In this document: piece by piece, positions 1-6,909 of the stretch | Layout: the number at the start of each line of letters is the position of its first letter | Position numbering within the stretch: position 1 is the stretch's first letter | Assembly: GCA_905236605.1 (NCBI GenBank) | Contig: CAJORD010000150.1 | Location: 1-11,071, forward strand | Reading direction: 5' to 3' | Length of the DNA stretch: 11,071 bases | Origin: an uncultured Synergistales bacterium | Lineage (GTDB): Bacteria; Synergistota; Synergistia; Synergistales; Aminobacteriaceae | The notes under the pieces: generated by a model | Databases searched by the model: none | What the model was told of the DNA's origin: nothing | What the model saw: only the letters and a program-made list of their open reading frames with translations | Made by a program: the position numbers and the translations under genes

Positions 1-56
1 ACAGCCGACATAAAAATCAAAGTAAAAATTATTATTTTGTTATTGGCTTTACCCAT
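1..56 (-). CDS. lptA: Start of an LptA/OstA-like periplasmic protein (partial, runs off the window)
   Basis: Only the first 18 codons are present. The ATG at 56-54 lies inside the end of lptC (25-nt overlap) and is preceded by a strong GGGAGG Shine-Dalgarno at 66-71 with 9-nt spacing. The readable residues are MGKANNKIIIFTLIFMSA: a lysine-containing n-region and then a hydrophobic stretch, which is the opening of a Sec signal peptide. An exported protein directly after and overlapping lptC is most often LptA (OstA-type periplasmic LPS bridge). The identity rests on position and the signal peptide, since no OstA-domain residues are in the window. An ATG at 11-9 is in the same frame, but it has no ribosome-binding site and would remove the signal peptide. 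Confidence 0.55.
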   Translation of the reverse strand, partial: MGKANNKIIIFTLIFMSA

Positions 57-601
57 TGGATTACGCCTCCCTGCTCTAATAATATCACGCCGGAATTATC
101 CATGCTTGCAAGAGGAGTCCGTAAAAGAAATTCAGAATCGTAAATTACAAGTCCGTCAGGAAAAACGAAAGTATTATTTTTTTGTGTCCAATCGAGTTGC
201 GTGCTTTCGAGGGTCCAAGTCTGATTTTTAGTTTCAAGAGTGCCATAAAGGCCATAAACGCTCGCAACGCTTTGATCGATTGAATAAATGCCTTCTTTGC
301 CAAAAAATCTCCATTCGCCATTGTCGCCAGAAATTTCGCGAATTACATCAAGGGATTTGATATTAAATAAATTTCCGTCCCTGTCGAGATAAGGAATTTT
401 CACGCGCCACATATCGCCGGAAACTTCGCGGCTAAACTGAATATTTTCCATGACGAGGCCGGGCATTTTCATTAGACTTTCACGAAGTAAATCGATGTCT
501 AAATTCATATCGCGCATGGCATATTGAGCAAGAATAATAATGCCAATGAAGAGCGCAACGATAAAAATTTTTGTGGGCGTGATTTTGAATTTGTGTTTCA
601 T
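32..601 (-). CDS. lptC: LPS-export periplasmic protein LptC family
   Basis: This 189-aa protein matches the usual LptC length (about 190 aa) and plan: a basic N-terminus (MKHKFK), one membrane anchor at about residues 12-29, then an all-beta periplasmic domain. The domain shows the alternating short-strand pattern of LptC, for example GDMWRVKIPYLDRDG at 62-76, GEWRFFGKEG at 95-104, and a D-W-T-Q-K-N-N-x-F-x-F-P-D-G strand turn at 137-150. LptC belongs to the LptBFG-C complex and hands LPS from the inner-membrane ABC transporter to LptA. An lptA-like gene overlaps its 3' end, which supports the call. Its ATG has no recognisable Shine-Dalgarno and begins 6 nt after the stop of the RelE-type toxin, so it is probably translated by coupling. 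The family is sequence-divergent, so the assignment rests on architecture, pattern and neighbour. Confidence 0.75.
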   Translation of the reverse strand: MKHKFKITPTKIFIVALFIGIIILAQYAMRDMNLDIDLLRESLMKMPGLVMENIQFSREVSGDMWRVKIPYLDRDGNLFNIKSLDVIREISGDNGEWRFFGKEGIYSIDQSVASVYGLYGTLETKNQTWTLESTQLDWTQKNNTFVFPDGLVIYDSEFLLRTPLASMDNSGVILLEQGGVIQWVKPITK

Positions 602-607
602 TAACTT

Positions 608-868
608 TTATTTTTTATTTTTATAGACTTCGCCACGAGAAGCCAATGTGTTAACGATTATTTTCTTCTCTTTTTCATCAATATCCATCAAAAAGCGCCA
701 TTTCCCTACTCTTAAGCGATAATCATCACGGCCTACTAATTTTTTAATGTCCAATGCTTCGGGTGTGTCTCTAAGTAGGCGGATTGCTTCTTTCAATCTT
801 TCTTTGTCGGGTTCAGGAATTTGTTTTAGTTTGCGTTTAACACTGTTACCCAGTTCAACTTGCCACAT
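608..868 (-). CDS. RelE/ParE-family type II toxin (probable mRNA interferase)
   Basis: This 86-aa basic protein has the compact RelE fold signature. A helical hairpin (residues about 7-34, rich in K, R and L) is followed by K-L-V-G-R-D-D-Y-R-L-R-V-G-K-W-R at 43-58, the strand FLMDIDEKEKKIIVNTL at 59-75, and the closing S-R-G-E-V-Y-K at 77-83. Arg51, Arg53, Arg58, Arg78 and Tyr82 fall where RelE-type ribosome-dependent mRNases carry their basic and aromatic active-site residues, so the toxin looks intact. It starts 19 nt after the antitoxin stop, in the usual antitoxin-first order. Its ribosome-binding site is modest (AGAG about 10 nt upstream; a better AGGAG lies about 16 nt upstream). Its stop is 6 nt before lptC. 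Members of this family can target mRNA or, for ParE, gyrase. The YRLRVGKWR/RGEVYK pattern favours the RelE side. Confidence 0.85.
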   Translation of the reverse strand: MWQVELGNSVKRKLKQIPEPDKERLKEAIRLLRDTPEALDIKKLVGRDDYRLRVGKWRFLMDIDEKEKKIIVNTLASRGEVYKNKK

Positions 869-887
869 TTGTATATATCTCTTACTC

Positions 888-1154
888 CTATAGTCCTTCT
901 AAGAATTCTTCGAGCGACAATAAATTTCCGTTTTTAGCTTCTTCACGGCTTTGTTGAAGCATTTCTTCTTCTTCAGGCGTCAAAGGCAGGTCCGCCCAGC
1001 TTGTGTCTTCGTCGTCGTCAAAATCTTCTTCTCTTTCTATGTCCGACCATCGTAAAAATTTCGCGTATTTCAACAAGTTGTTCATATTTTGTTCGTCGAA
1101 TGTCGGCAACATAGTTTCAAGTTCTTCACGTGCTGTTAAAGTTGCTGTCGTCAT
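888..1154 (-). CDS. Antitoxin partner of the RelE-type toxin
   Basis: The ATG at 1154-1152 was chosen because GAGG at 1163-1166 precedes it by 8 nt. A longer reading from a TTG at 1205 has no such site and would run into the upstream gene. The product is 88 aa and very acidic. Its N-terminal part (MTTATLTAREELETMLPTFDE) and the helix NLLKYAKFLRW at 26-36 probably form the dimerising or DNA-binding domain. Residues 37-50 are a run of D and E. The C-terminus (LTPEEEEMLQQSREEAKNG at 58-76, then LLSLEEFLEGL) resembles the extended toxin-wrapping tail of RelB-type antitoxins, which often end in a similar LEE motif. I cannot name the family with certainty. The call rests on size, charge, order and the adjacent toxin. 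Such antitoxins usually repress their own promoter, but no clear promoter or operator was found in the 37-nt gap upstream. Confidence 0.72.
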   Translation of the reverse strand: MTTATLTAREELETMLPTFDEQNMNNLLKYAKFLRWSDIEREEDFDDDEDTSWADLPLTPEEEEMLQQSREEAKNGNLLSLEEFLEGL

Positions 1155-1191
1155 TATTAATTCCTCATTTCTAATTCTTGAATAAAATTTT

Positions 1192-2343
1192 TTAGTCCCA
1201 AACAATTTTCCAAGAAGAGCCTTCGCGAGTTACGCCGAGAGTTTTTGATATTAAAGACTTCACAAATAACGTTCGTTGCGTAACGATAATTTTTGCGCGT
1301 TCTTCGCCGACCCAATCTATTCTATATTTATCTTTTTTGAGGTTTGCTCGAAAGTCCGAGGCCTTCGCTATAGCCTTTGCAAAATTTTCGCGCGAAATGT
1401 TTTTTTGCGAGTTCTCCGAGAGCATTTCATACATTTCGACGGCGTTTAAGTCTGCCCATAACGACAAAAATTTTCTCAACACTGCTTCGCGGCTTGAATA
1501 CGCGCTTTCAATATTTGTGGGTCTAGTTTTGTTCGCGGCGATTTTGGGAGCAGCGTCCTTGGAAGTTGCGCTGCGTTCTTTGACAGATTTAACGAAGTCG
1601 GCCATGTCGTCAGATGCTTTATTTTCAGCGAACAACGGTTTAACAGGGCGCGGAGGAATTGCAGGAGGCGGCGGGGGAGTATATTCTGGTTCTGGCTCAA
1701 CTTTCTTTTTTGCTTGACGTTTCGGGAGCGTCATAACTACGACTTCTTTTTTCTTTTCTGGAGCTGGCCCGGGCGTTTCGACGGGAGCAAATGAAAAGAT
1801 TCTTTCGTTCGGACTAATGCCCTTCACGACGATAGCGTAATCTTTATTGCTCTGCTTGGGAAAGAACACTAGCCCTTGAACAACTCCTCCCGCGGGATAA
1901 TCAAGCGCTGAATCATATTTAACGGGTTTTATGCGTTCGCCGGACGAACTCAAGAGCGCGATGTTTTCACTGACGGGCGAAATATTAATCGGCCGCATTC
2001 CGAACGAGTAGACGCTCACTAAAAACGTTTCTGCTTCTTCGAGTTTTAATTCAGAAATAAAATTTTTTTTGAAGTTTTCGCGTTCTACGTCGCTCATGCC
2101 GGAACGAATTGCTTCAGCTTCAACCCACGAGTCTGTTAAATCTTCTGGATAGTGCACGACCCACACGAAACAATCTTGTCCCCAATGCGTTGCTGTCCAT
2201 CTTTCTAAAATTCTTACAGTCTCTTCAAAAGGAGTTGCGGCCTTCGCCTGTTCACAGGCATAAAAAAAATTACCCGCCGTCAAAATCAGGACGGGTAACA
2301 ACAAAACGCTCTTAATTAATGCTCTGTTCCGGAGGAAGTTCAA
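1192..2343 (-). CDS. Exported protein of unknown function with Pro-rich linker and NTF2-like C-terminal domain
   Basis: The preferred start is TTG at 2343-2341. It gives a clean signal peptide: N-F-L-R-N-R-A-L-I-K, a hydrophobic core, then A-K-A before the mature N-terminus at about residue 36. A GGTGGAG (2347-2353) lies just upstream, although its spacing is short. The alternative ATG at 2376 adds 11 residues, has no ribosome-binding site and deepens the overlap with the upstream gene. From the TTG the protein has 383 residues. Residues 36-189 form a beta-rich domain I do not recognise. Residues 190-239 form a linker rich in K, P and E with a PPPPPAIPPRP stretch, suited to spanning the periplasm or murein. 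Residues 280-383 resemble the NTF2/SnoaL fold (helix REAVLRKFLSLWADLNAVEMYEML, later WVGEERAKIIV and a closing G-x-S-W-K-I-V-W). A lipobox was considered (FYAC) but is poor. It is probably co-translated with the 401-aa gene upstream. Confidence 0.7.
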   Translation of the reverse strand: MNFLRNRALIKSVLLLPVLILTAGNFFYACEQAKAATPFEETVRILERWTATHWGQDCFVWVVHYPEDLTDSWVEAEAIRSGMSDVERENFKKNFISELKLEEAETFLVSVYSFGMRPINISPVSENIALLSSSGERIKPVKYDSALDYPAGGVVQGLVFFPKQSNKDYAIVVKGISPNERIFSFAPVETPGPAPEKKKEVVVMTLPKRQAKKKVEPEPEYTPPPPPAIPPRPVKPLFAENKASDDMADFVKSVKERSATSKDAAPKIAANKTRPTNIESAYSSREAVLRKFLSLWADLNAVEMYEMLSENSQKNISRENFAKAIAKASDFRANLKKDKYRIDWVGEERAKIIVTQRTLFVKSLISKTLGVTREGSSWKIVWD

Positions 2344-3517
2344 AATCTCCACCACCATTATTTGTAGTTGTGCCATTGTTTACATATCCCGAGTTCGTCG
2401 GCTCGCCGTAGCTGTTGCGATTAAAAACGTCGCGCTTGATAATCGTATCTCTGTCGGGATTGTAGCTGCTCTGTGTCTGATTTTCATTTTCAGCGGGCAT
2501 TGAGCTAGTTAAATTATTCGATTGAGTTTGAAGACTAATCGGAATCGGATAAGACGATACAACGCAGTCGCCGGAAGTCTGAACGAAAGTAACAGAGCCA
2601 GCCGGAATTTTTATAGAGTTTCCACGAATGAAAACGCCGCTAACAAGTCCTACAGGGCCAAGCAAAGCGGCTCCCGCGATACTAGCAGCTCCAGCTCCGA
2701 CGATAGCGCCTTCGCCTCTGTCACCAACTCTACGAGCTTCTTTAATGGCGTTCTGTGCAGCGTCGCCGACATAGATATGCGGTCTTTGATTGCCGAGCGG
2801 TTTTAATTCGTTGAATGACAATCTGACTTCGCCGGGGACTCCGAACATTCTAGGGCGTTTGACTTCGCGAACTTCAGTTATCAATAACGACCCCGCAGGC
2901 GCAACAAGGCACTGATTAACGATTAAGTCATTCGCAAGCGCAAGACGCACGAAATCGCCGGCCTTTGAAGTCGCCGGGCTTAACTCGTCCATAAATCTGA
3001 ATTTCATGACCGTATCGCCGGGGACGTTTACGGGCTGCGCGGTTACAGGGTCCATAACGAGTGTAGCTAAAAGACTCTCAACTCTCATAACGATAGGACT
3101 GCCGCCACGCGATGAGCCTGTGAGATTGACTTCCAAGTCTTCGAGACGACGTGCCGCCGGGTCAGACGCGCGAATTTTTTTATCGACGATCCATTCAGCG
3201 ATTCCGAGCTTGAAAATCATTGAAGGCTGTTCGTCCGTGCCGATGTCAAGGAAATTCAAAATTGCCGCGTGTCGTTCTGCCATTGTGCCGGGCAGACTGC
3301 GACCGAATAAATCTTCTTCGACTTTTGCAAGACGTTCGATTAAACCGCCCTGCACGGTGTAGCCATAAATAATTTTTTCTATTTCCGCCATCATCTGATG
3401 AGACGAGCCGGAAGCCGTAGCGTTTAAGTCAGGATCGGGGACAGCCTCCGACGCAAGACAGGCCGAAGCCATAAACACAAATAAAAAAAATGTTGCGCAG
3501 AATTTCACAGCCTTCAT
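2312..3517 (-). CDS. Exported glycine-zipper protein with N-terminal helical repeats, function unknown
   Basis: The 401-aa product begins with a signal peptide (MKAVKFCATFFLFVFMASACLA, cleavage near residue 22). Residues 46-90 and 109-153 look like two copies of one helical repeat, sharing R-L-x-x-[VL]-E-x-[DN]-L-x-G and then x-G-[TS]-x-x-x-R. About 170-250 is a beta-rich region (GDTVMKFRFMDELSP, AGDFVRLALANDLIVNQ, PAGSLLITEVREV). Residues 269-296 are a Gly/Ala-rich hydrophobic hairpin of glycine-zipper type, followed by IKIPAGSVTFVQTSGDCVV. The last 75 residues are an Asn/Ser/Gln/Thr-rich disordered tail. The strand-plus-zipper arrangement suggests association with the outer membrane or a periplasmic complex, but no function is claimed. 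A GGAGG at 3529-3533 lies inside the end of pyrG, 11 nt from the ATG, and the intergenic gap is 6 nt. Confidence 0.72.
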   Translation of the reverse strand: MKAVKFCATFFLFVFMASACLASEAVPDPDLNATASGSSHQMMAEIEKIIYGYTVQGGLIERLAKVEEDLFGRSLPGTMAERHAAILNFLDIGTDEQPSMIFKLGIAEWIVDKKIRASDPAARRLEDLEVNLTGSSRGGSPIVMRVESLLATLVMDPVTAQPVNVPGDTVMKFRFMDELSPATSKAGDFVRLALANDLIVNQCLVAPAGSLLITEVREVKRPRMFGVPGEVRLSFNELKPLGNQRPHIYVGDAAQNAIKEARRVGDRGEGAIVGAGAASIAGAALLGPVGLVSGVFIRGNSIKIPAGSVTFVQTSGDCVVSSYPIPISLQTQSNNLTSSMPAENENQTQSSYNPDRDTIIKRDVFNRNSYGEPTNSGYVNNGTTTNNGGGDFELPPEQSIN

Positions 3518-3523
3518 AAAAAA

Positions 3524-5140
3524 TCAAGCCTCCTTTGCTTTTTCGCGCATATAATTTACTGAAGCATTAATGAAACCGTCAAACAGCGGGTGCGGTCTAA
3601 CGGGTCTGGATTTTAATTCGCTATGGAACTGTCCTCCGACGTACCATTTAAGCGCGGGGATTTCAACAATTTCAACTAAATCGCGTTCTGTGCATACGCC
3701 AGAAATTTTTAATCCGGCGTTCTCAAGTCGTTCACGATAAGCGTTATTAAATTCGTATCTGTGCCTGTGGCGTTCACTTATTCGCGATTCACCATAAGCG
3801 GCCGCGGCTCTTGTCCCTTCGACTAAATCACAAGGATAAGCACCAAGCCTCATAGTGCCGCCGAGGTCTTTCAAATTCTCTTGTTCTTCCATTAAATGAA
3901 TAACGGGGTGAAGCGTCGCAGGATTCATTTCTTTGCTGTGAGCGCCGTGGAGCTTGCAAACGTTCCGCGCGAACTCAACAACCATCATTTGCATACCCAG
4001 ACAGATTCCAAGTAATGGCACGTCGTGTTCACGAGCATATTGAGCCGCGTTAATCATGCCTTCGACGCCACGATCACCGAAGCCGCCGGGGATTAAAATT
4101 CCGTCAGCAAAGCTCAAAATTTTTTCGGGCGATTCGTTTTCAAGGTCTTCAGATTCGACGGAGATAATATTAATTCTGACATTGTGAGCTATACCCGCGT
4201 GATGAAGAGCTTCAACGACACTCAAATAAGCGTCCTTATGCTGGACATATTTGCCGACAAGCGCGATTTTAACTTCTTCGGGAGGATTTATATACCTGTC
4301 AACAACTCTGTGCCAGTCGCTCAAGTCCGGCTCGTTATCATACGGGAGGCCGAGATACTTCAAAATTAAATCATCAAGTCCCTGTTTATGAAGAGCGATC
4401 GGGACGTTATAAATCGTGTTTTCGTCCATGACCTCAATAACGGCTTCGACAGGGACGTTACAGAAAAGGGCGATTTTGTTTTTCATTCCCTGATCCATAT
4501 GATGACTTGTTCGACACACAAGCATATGTGGCTGAATGCCAATGCGTCGCAATTCTTGAACGCTATGCTGCGTCGGTTTAGTCTTTAATTCCTTCGCTGC
4601 TTCAAGATACGGAACTAAAGTAACATGACAATAAACTACATTTTCACGTCCGACGCGAACGGACATTTGACGAATTGCTTCGAGAAACGGCTGCCCTTCG
4701 ATATCGCCGACGGTGCCGCCGATTTCAACGATTAAGACGTCAAGGCCCTTGCTTGCGTTAATAATTCGTTCTTGGATTTCGTTAGTGATGTGGGGGATCA
4801 CCTGAACGGTGCCGCCCAGATAATCTCCCCGTCTTTCTTTTTTGATTACGCTTGAATAAATTTTTCCGGTCGTTATGGAATTTTTTTCGCCTAAAGTTTC
4901 ATCTATAAAGCGCTCGTAATGTCCTAAATCTAAATCCGTTTCTGCTCCGTCGTCGGTTACGAAGACTTCGCCATGTTGAAAAGGATTCATAGTCCCTGCG
5001 TCGACATTGAGATACGGATCGGCTTTCACGATTGAAACTTTCAAGCCGCGTTTCTTTAAGAGAGTGCCGACAGAACCTGCCGTTATTCCCTTACCTAATG
5101 ACGATACTACACCGCCTGTAATAAATACGAATTTTGCCAT
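3524..5140 (-). CDS. pyrG: CTP synthase (glutamine-hydrolysing)
   Basis: The cytosolic enzyme converts UTP to CTP using ATP and glutamine-derived ammonia. The 538-aa length is standard and both domains are complete. In the synthase domain, FITGGVVSSLGKGITAGS holds the P-loop (residues 6-23), followed by DPYLNVDAGTMNPFQHGEVF (41-60), TDDGAETDLDLGHYERF (62-78) and VEIGGTVGDIEGQPFLEA (138-155). In the class I glutamine amidotransferase domain, PGGFGDRG (351-358) forms the oxyanion region, LLGICLGMQ carries the nucleophile Cys380, and QFHSELKSRP supplies His506 and Glu508. The triad is intact, although the family usually has Pro rather than Ser between His and Glu. The ATG lies 1 nt after the stop of the LysM/M23 gene and has no clear ribosome-binding site, so translation is probably coupled. 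CTP is needed for CMP-Kdo and CDP-diacylglycerol, which fits an envelope operon. Confidence 0.98.
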   Translation of the reverse strand: MAKFVFITGGVVSSLGKGITAGSVGTLLKKRGLKVSIVKADPYLNVDAGTMNPFQHGEVFVTDDGAETDLDLGHYERFIDETLGEKNSITTGKIYSSVIKKERRGDYLGGTVQVIPHITNEIQERIINASKGLDVLIVEIGGTVGDIEGQPFLEAIRQMSVRVGRENVVYCHVTLVPYLEAAKELKTKPTQHSVQELRRIGIQPHMLVCRTSHHMDQGMKNKIALFCNVPVEAVIEVMDENTIYNVPIALHKQGLDDLILKYLGLPYDNEPDLSDWHRVVDRYINPPEEVKIALVGKYVQHKDAYLSVVEALHHAGIAHNVRINIISVESEDLENESPEKILSFADGILIPGGFGDRGVEGMINAAQYAREHDVPLLGICLGMQMMVVEFARNVCKLHGAHSKEMNPATLHPVIHLMEEQENLKDLGGTMRLGAYPCDLVEGTRAAAAYGESRISERHRHRYEFNNAYRERLENAGLKISGVCTERDLVEIVEIPALKWYVGGQFHSELKSRPVRPHPLFDGFINASVNYMREKAKEA

Positions 5141-5141
5141 T

Positions 5142-6764
5142 TTATCTGTTCAGGTACTTAATCGGATTAACGGGGCTGTTGCCGTTGCGAATCTCAAAAT
5201 GAAGATGCGGGCCTGTTGAGCGTCCTGTCGTTCCGATTTTTGCGATTAGCTTACCTGAAGATACGTTTTCTCCTTTTCCTACAAGTAATGAACTGCAATG
5301 TGCATATAAACTTGACTGTCCGTTAAAGTGTTCAATAACTAAGACTTTTCCGTAGCCTCCCATCCAACCTGAATATACAACTCGTCCGGGCGCAGCAGCT
5401 TTAATTGGGTCGTTGCGATTGGCCTTAATGTCGATCCCCGTGTGGAAATCTCTGCGCTTGGTGATTGGGTGATAACGCCAACCGAACGGGCTATTAATTC
5501 TTCCCATAATCGGCCATCTGAAAGCTCCTGTGTTTATAACAGCGACTTCGCCCTTCTGGAGCTTGACGTTCTTTTCGTTTTTGTCGTTCTTGGCTGTCTT
5601 CGATGAAGTCTTTGAAGATTTTTCAGATTTTTTGACTTCCGCAACCTTAACTTCTTTCTCTTTTTGTTCCATTAAACCGTCCGGCTTGGCACCAGGAAGG
5701 AAAATTTCATCGCCTGCTTTAAGCGCTGACGTGTTCGCATTCAAATTAACTTGGCGTAATTTGTTCATGCTGACGCCGTAACGTTTTGCCACAGATTCGA
5801 TAGTTTCGCCCTTCTTCATGGTGTAGAAAATTCCGTCCTGATTCGGGATTCGGAGCGTGGCGCCGGGTCTTAAACGTGACGAAGATTTAGTAGCGTTGCT
5901 TCCGATTAAAGTATCAATCTCTATACCCTGAGAGTTCGCGATAGACCAAAGAGAATCGCCTCTGCCCACAGTGTAAGATTTTGTTTTAATCGGTTCGACT
6001 TTCTCTTTGACGGCCGCAACTCTCATTTGTCTTGTGCGGACTTCGTCAAATGTCTCGTCGATTTTGCTTGAGTCGTTAGGAATGAGTAAAAGCTGATTTT
6101 CTGCAAGCCTGTTAGCGTCCTTCAGGCCGTTAGCTCTTAAAATATCTTGCGTCGTGATATTTCCATGAGCGGCGGCGATGTCTGAAAGTGTTTCGCCATT
6201 TCTGACTACGTGCTCGCGCCATGAGGCTGCGTTCTCGACTAGGATAGGAGGCAATGGCGCAATCTTTGGTTCAGCTTCCGAAGCAGTTGCAATTTCTTCC
6301 TTTTCCTGTTCGTCTTCTTCTTCGTCGTTCTCTGGAAGTTTTGTTCCGTCTTCATTGACCGTTAAAATTATGCTCTCGTAGTCCGAAAGATATTTCGGGA
6401 ACGGTCCGAACTCTTCAAGCTCAAGTTTTTTAACGTCAATATTGTTATTTGTTGCCGCTTGCGCATAAAGTCCGACGTTCTGGGCGTCCAAGTCTGTAAC
6501 TTCGACTTTGATTAAATTTCCAGTGATATAATTTTCCTCGCTGTCCATTCCGCCCCATGCGGCCTCAACTCCAGAAGGCGCAATGAAATCAAAATGTCCC
6601 GCCGAAATCATCAGGAACGACGCCAGTCCGAAGACTACGCAAACTACAATGCCAAAACCCCAGCAGAAAGCCAACGAAGCTCCTGCGTGTTTCTTACTCC
6701 GCGTATTATGTTTGCCGTTGTAATTGTGGTAAACATTACGCTGCCTTTCTAAATCCGATCTCAA
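5142..6764 (-). CDS. Membrane-anchored murein hydrolase: three LysM domains plus M23 metallopeptidase
   Basis: The start chosen is TTG at 6764-6762, because GGAGG at 6773-6777 stands 8 nt upstream. An ATG at 6818 adds 18 residues but has no ribosome-binding site. Numbered from the TTG (540 aa), a basic cytoplasmic end is followed by a membrane anchor at about 31-53 (SLAFCWGFGIVVCVVFGLAS). Then come an unassigned region and an acidic patch (ENDEEEDEQEKEE, 145-157). LysM-like domains sit at about 184-229, 263-307 and 313-357 (VRNGETLSDIA, VGRGDSLWSIA, MKKGETIESVA). A Lys/Ser-rich linker leads to the M23 domain at 416-534. H441-T-G-I-D445 and H520-L-H522-F-E supply zinc ligands and His489 (L-Y-A-H) the second catalytic histidine, so the enzyme looks active. 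Such proteins cleave peptide cross-links during wall growth. It is the first gene of the operon, behind the promoter at 6855-6883. Confidence 0.93.
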   Translation of the reverse strand: MRSDLERQRNVYHNYNGKHNTRSKKHAGASLAFCWGFGIVVCVVFGLASFLMISAGHFDFIAPSGVEAAWGGMDSEENYITGNLIKVEVTDLDAQNVGLYAQAATNNNIDVKKLELEEFGPFPKYLSDYESIILTVNEDGTKLPENDEEEDEQEKEEIATASEAEPKIAPLPPILVENAASWREHVVRNGETLSDIAAAHGNITTQDILRANGLKDANRLAENQLLLIPNDSSKIDETFDEVRTRQMRVAAVKEKVEPIKTKSYTVGRGDSLWSIANSQGIEIDTLIGSNATKSSSRLRPGATLRIPNQDGIFYTMKKGETIESVAKRYGVSMNKLRQVNLNANTSALKAGDEIFLPGAKPDGLMEQKEKEVKVAEVKKSEKSSKTSSKTAKNDKNEKNVKLQKGEVAVINTGAFRWPIMGRINSPFGWRYHPITKRRDFHTGIDIKANRNDPIKAAAPGRVVYSGWMGGYGKVLVIEHFNGQSSLYAHCSSLLVGKGENVSSGKLIAKIGTTGRSTGPHLHFEIRNGNSPVNPIKYLNR

Positions 6765-6772
6765 CAAAAATT

Positions 6773-6777
6773 CCTCC
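6773..6777 (-). promoter_or_regulatory. Shine-Dalgarno site fixing a TTG start for the LysM/M23 gene
   Basis: On the minus strand this reads GGAGG within CGGGAGGAA. It is exactly 8 nt upstream of the TTG at 6764-6762, with another in-frame TTG 3 nt closer. No comparable purine run precedes the ATG at 6818. The inferred 5' untranslated leader from the promoter at 6855-6860 would be about 80 nt. Confidence 0.65.
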
Positions 6778-6845
6778 CGACCTGTCGCGCTTTTCAAAAC
6801 ACAAATAGCTCGCGACATGTTATAAATTTTGTATTTTAATTATGG

Positions 6846-6859
6846 ATAATACGTATTAT
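6846..6859. promoter_or_regulatory. Perfect 14-bp palindrome overlapping the -10 box (candidate operator)
   Basis: ATAATACGTATTAT is a perfect inverted repeat with no spacer. It covers five of the six bases of the minus-strand -10 hexamer at 6855-6860 and the likely transcription start just downstream. A dimeric regulator bound there would block the envelope operon. AT-rich palindromes also arise by chance, so the operator role is inferred from symmetry and position alone. Confidence 0.4.
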
Positions 6860-6883
6860 AACATATCTAACTATTGCGTGAAA
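6855..6883 (-). promoter_or_regulatory. Extended -10 promoter of the envelope operon
   Basis: On the minus strand the -10 is a consensus TATAAT at 6860-6855, preceded by TG one base upstream (TGTTATAAT, 6863-6855), which is the extended -10 form. A weak -35 (TTTCAC, 6883-6878) lies 17 nt upstream. Transcription would start near 6848 and run through the LysM/M23 gene, pyrG and onward to lptC. The good -10 with a poor -35 is typical of extended -10 promoters. Confidence 0.6.
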
Positions 6884-6909
6884 TACCTACATTATTAAAA
6901 GTGTAGCTC

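Noticed and set aside
1337..1717. 126-aa plus-strand open frame opposite the 383-aa exported protein gene
   Set aside because: It lies wholly within a well-supported minus-strand gene, has no ribosome-binding site or recognisable domain, and its Gly/Ser-rich stretch mirrors the Pro-rich linker on the other strand.
2205..2230. Lipoprotein signal in the 383-aa exported protein (cysteine after F-Y-A)
   Set aside because: Positions -3 and -2 (Phe, Tyr) do not fit a lipobox, and A-K-A a few residues later is a good signal peptidase I site.
3006..3362. 118-aa plus-strand open frame opposite the 401-aa gene
   Set aside because: It is antisense to a gene with a signal peptide and domain structure, and its composition (Arg, Ser, Thr) is that of a shadow frame.
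6887..6906. Short hairpin after the precorrin-2 dehydrogenase stop as a terminator
   Set aside because: The stem is only 5 bp (CTACA/TGTAG) with a 10-nt AT-rich loop and no T-run follows on the minus strand. Readthrough into the envelope operon cannot be excluded.
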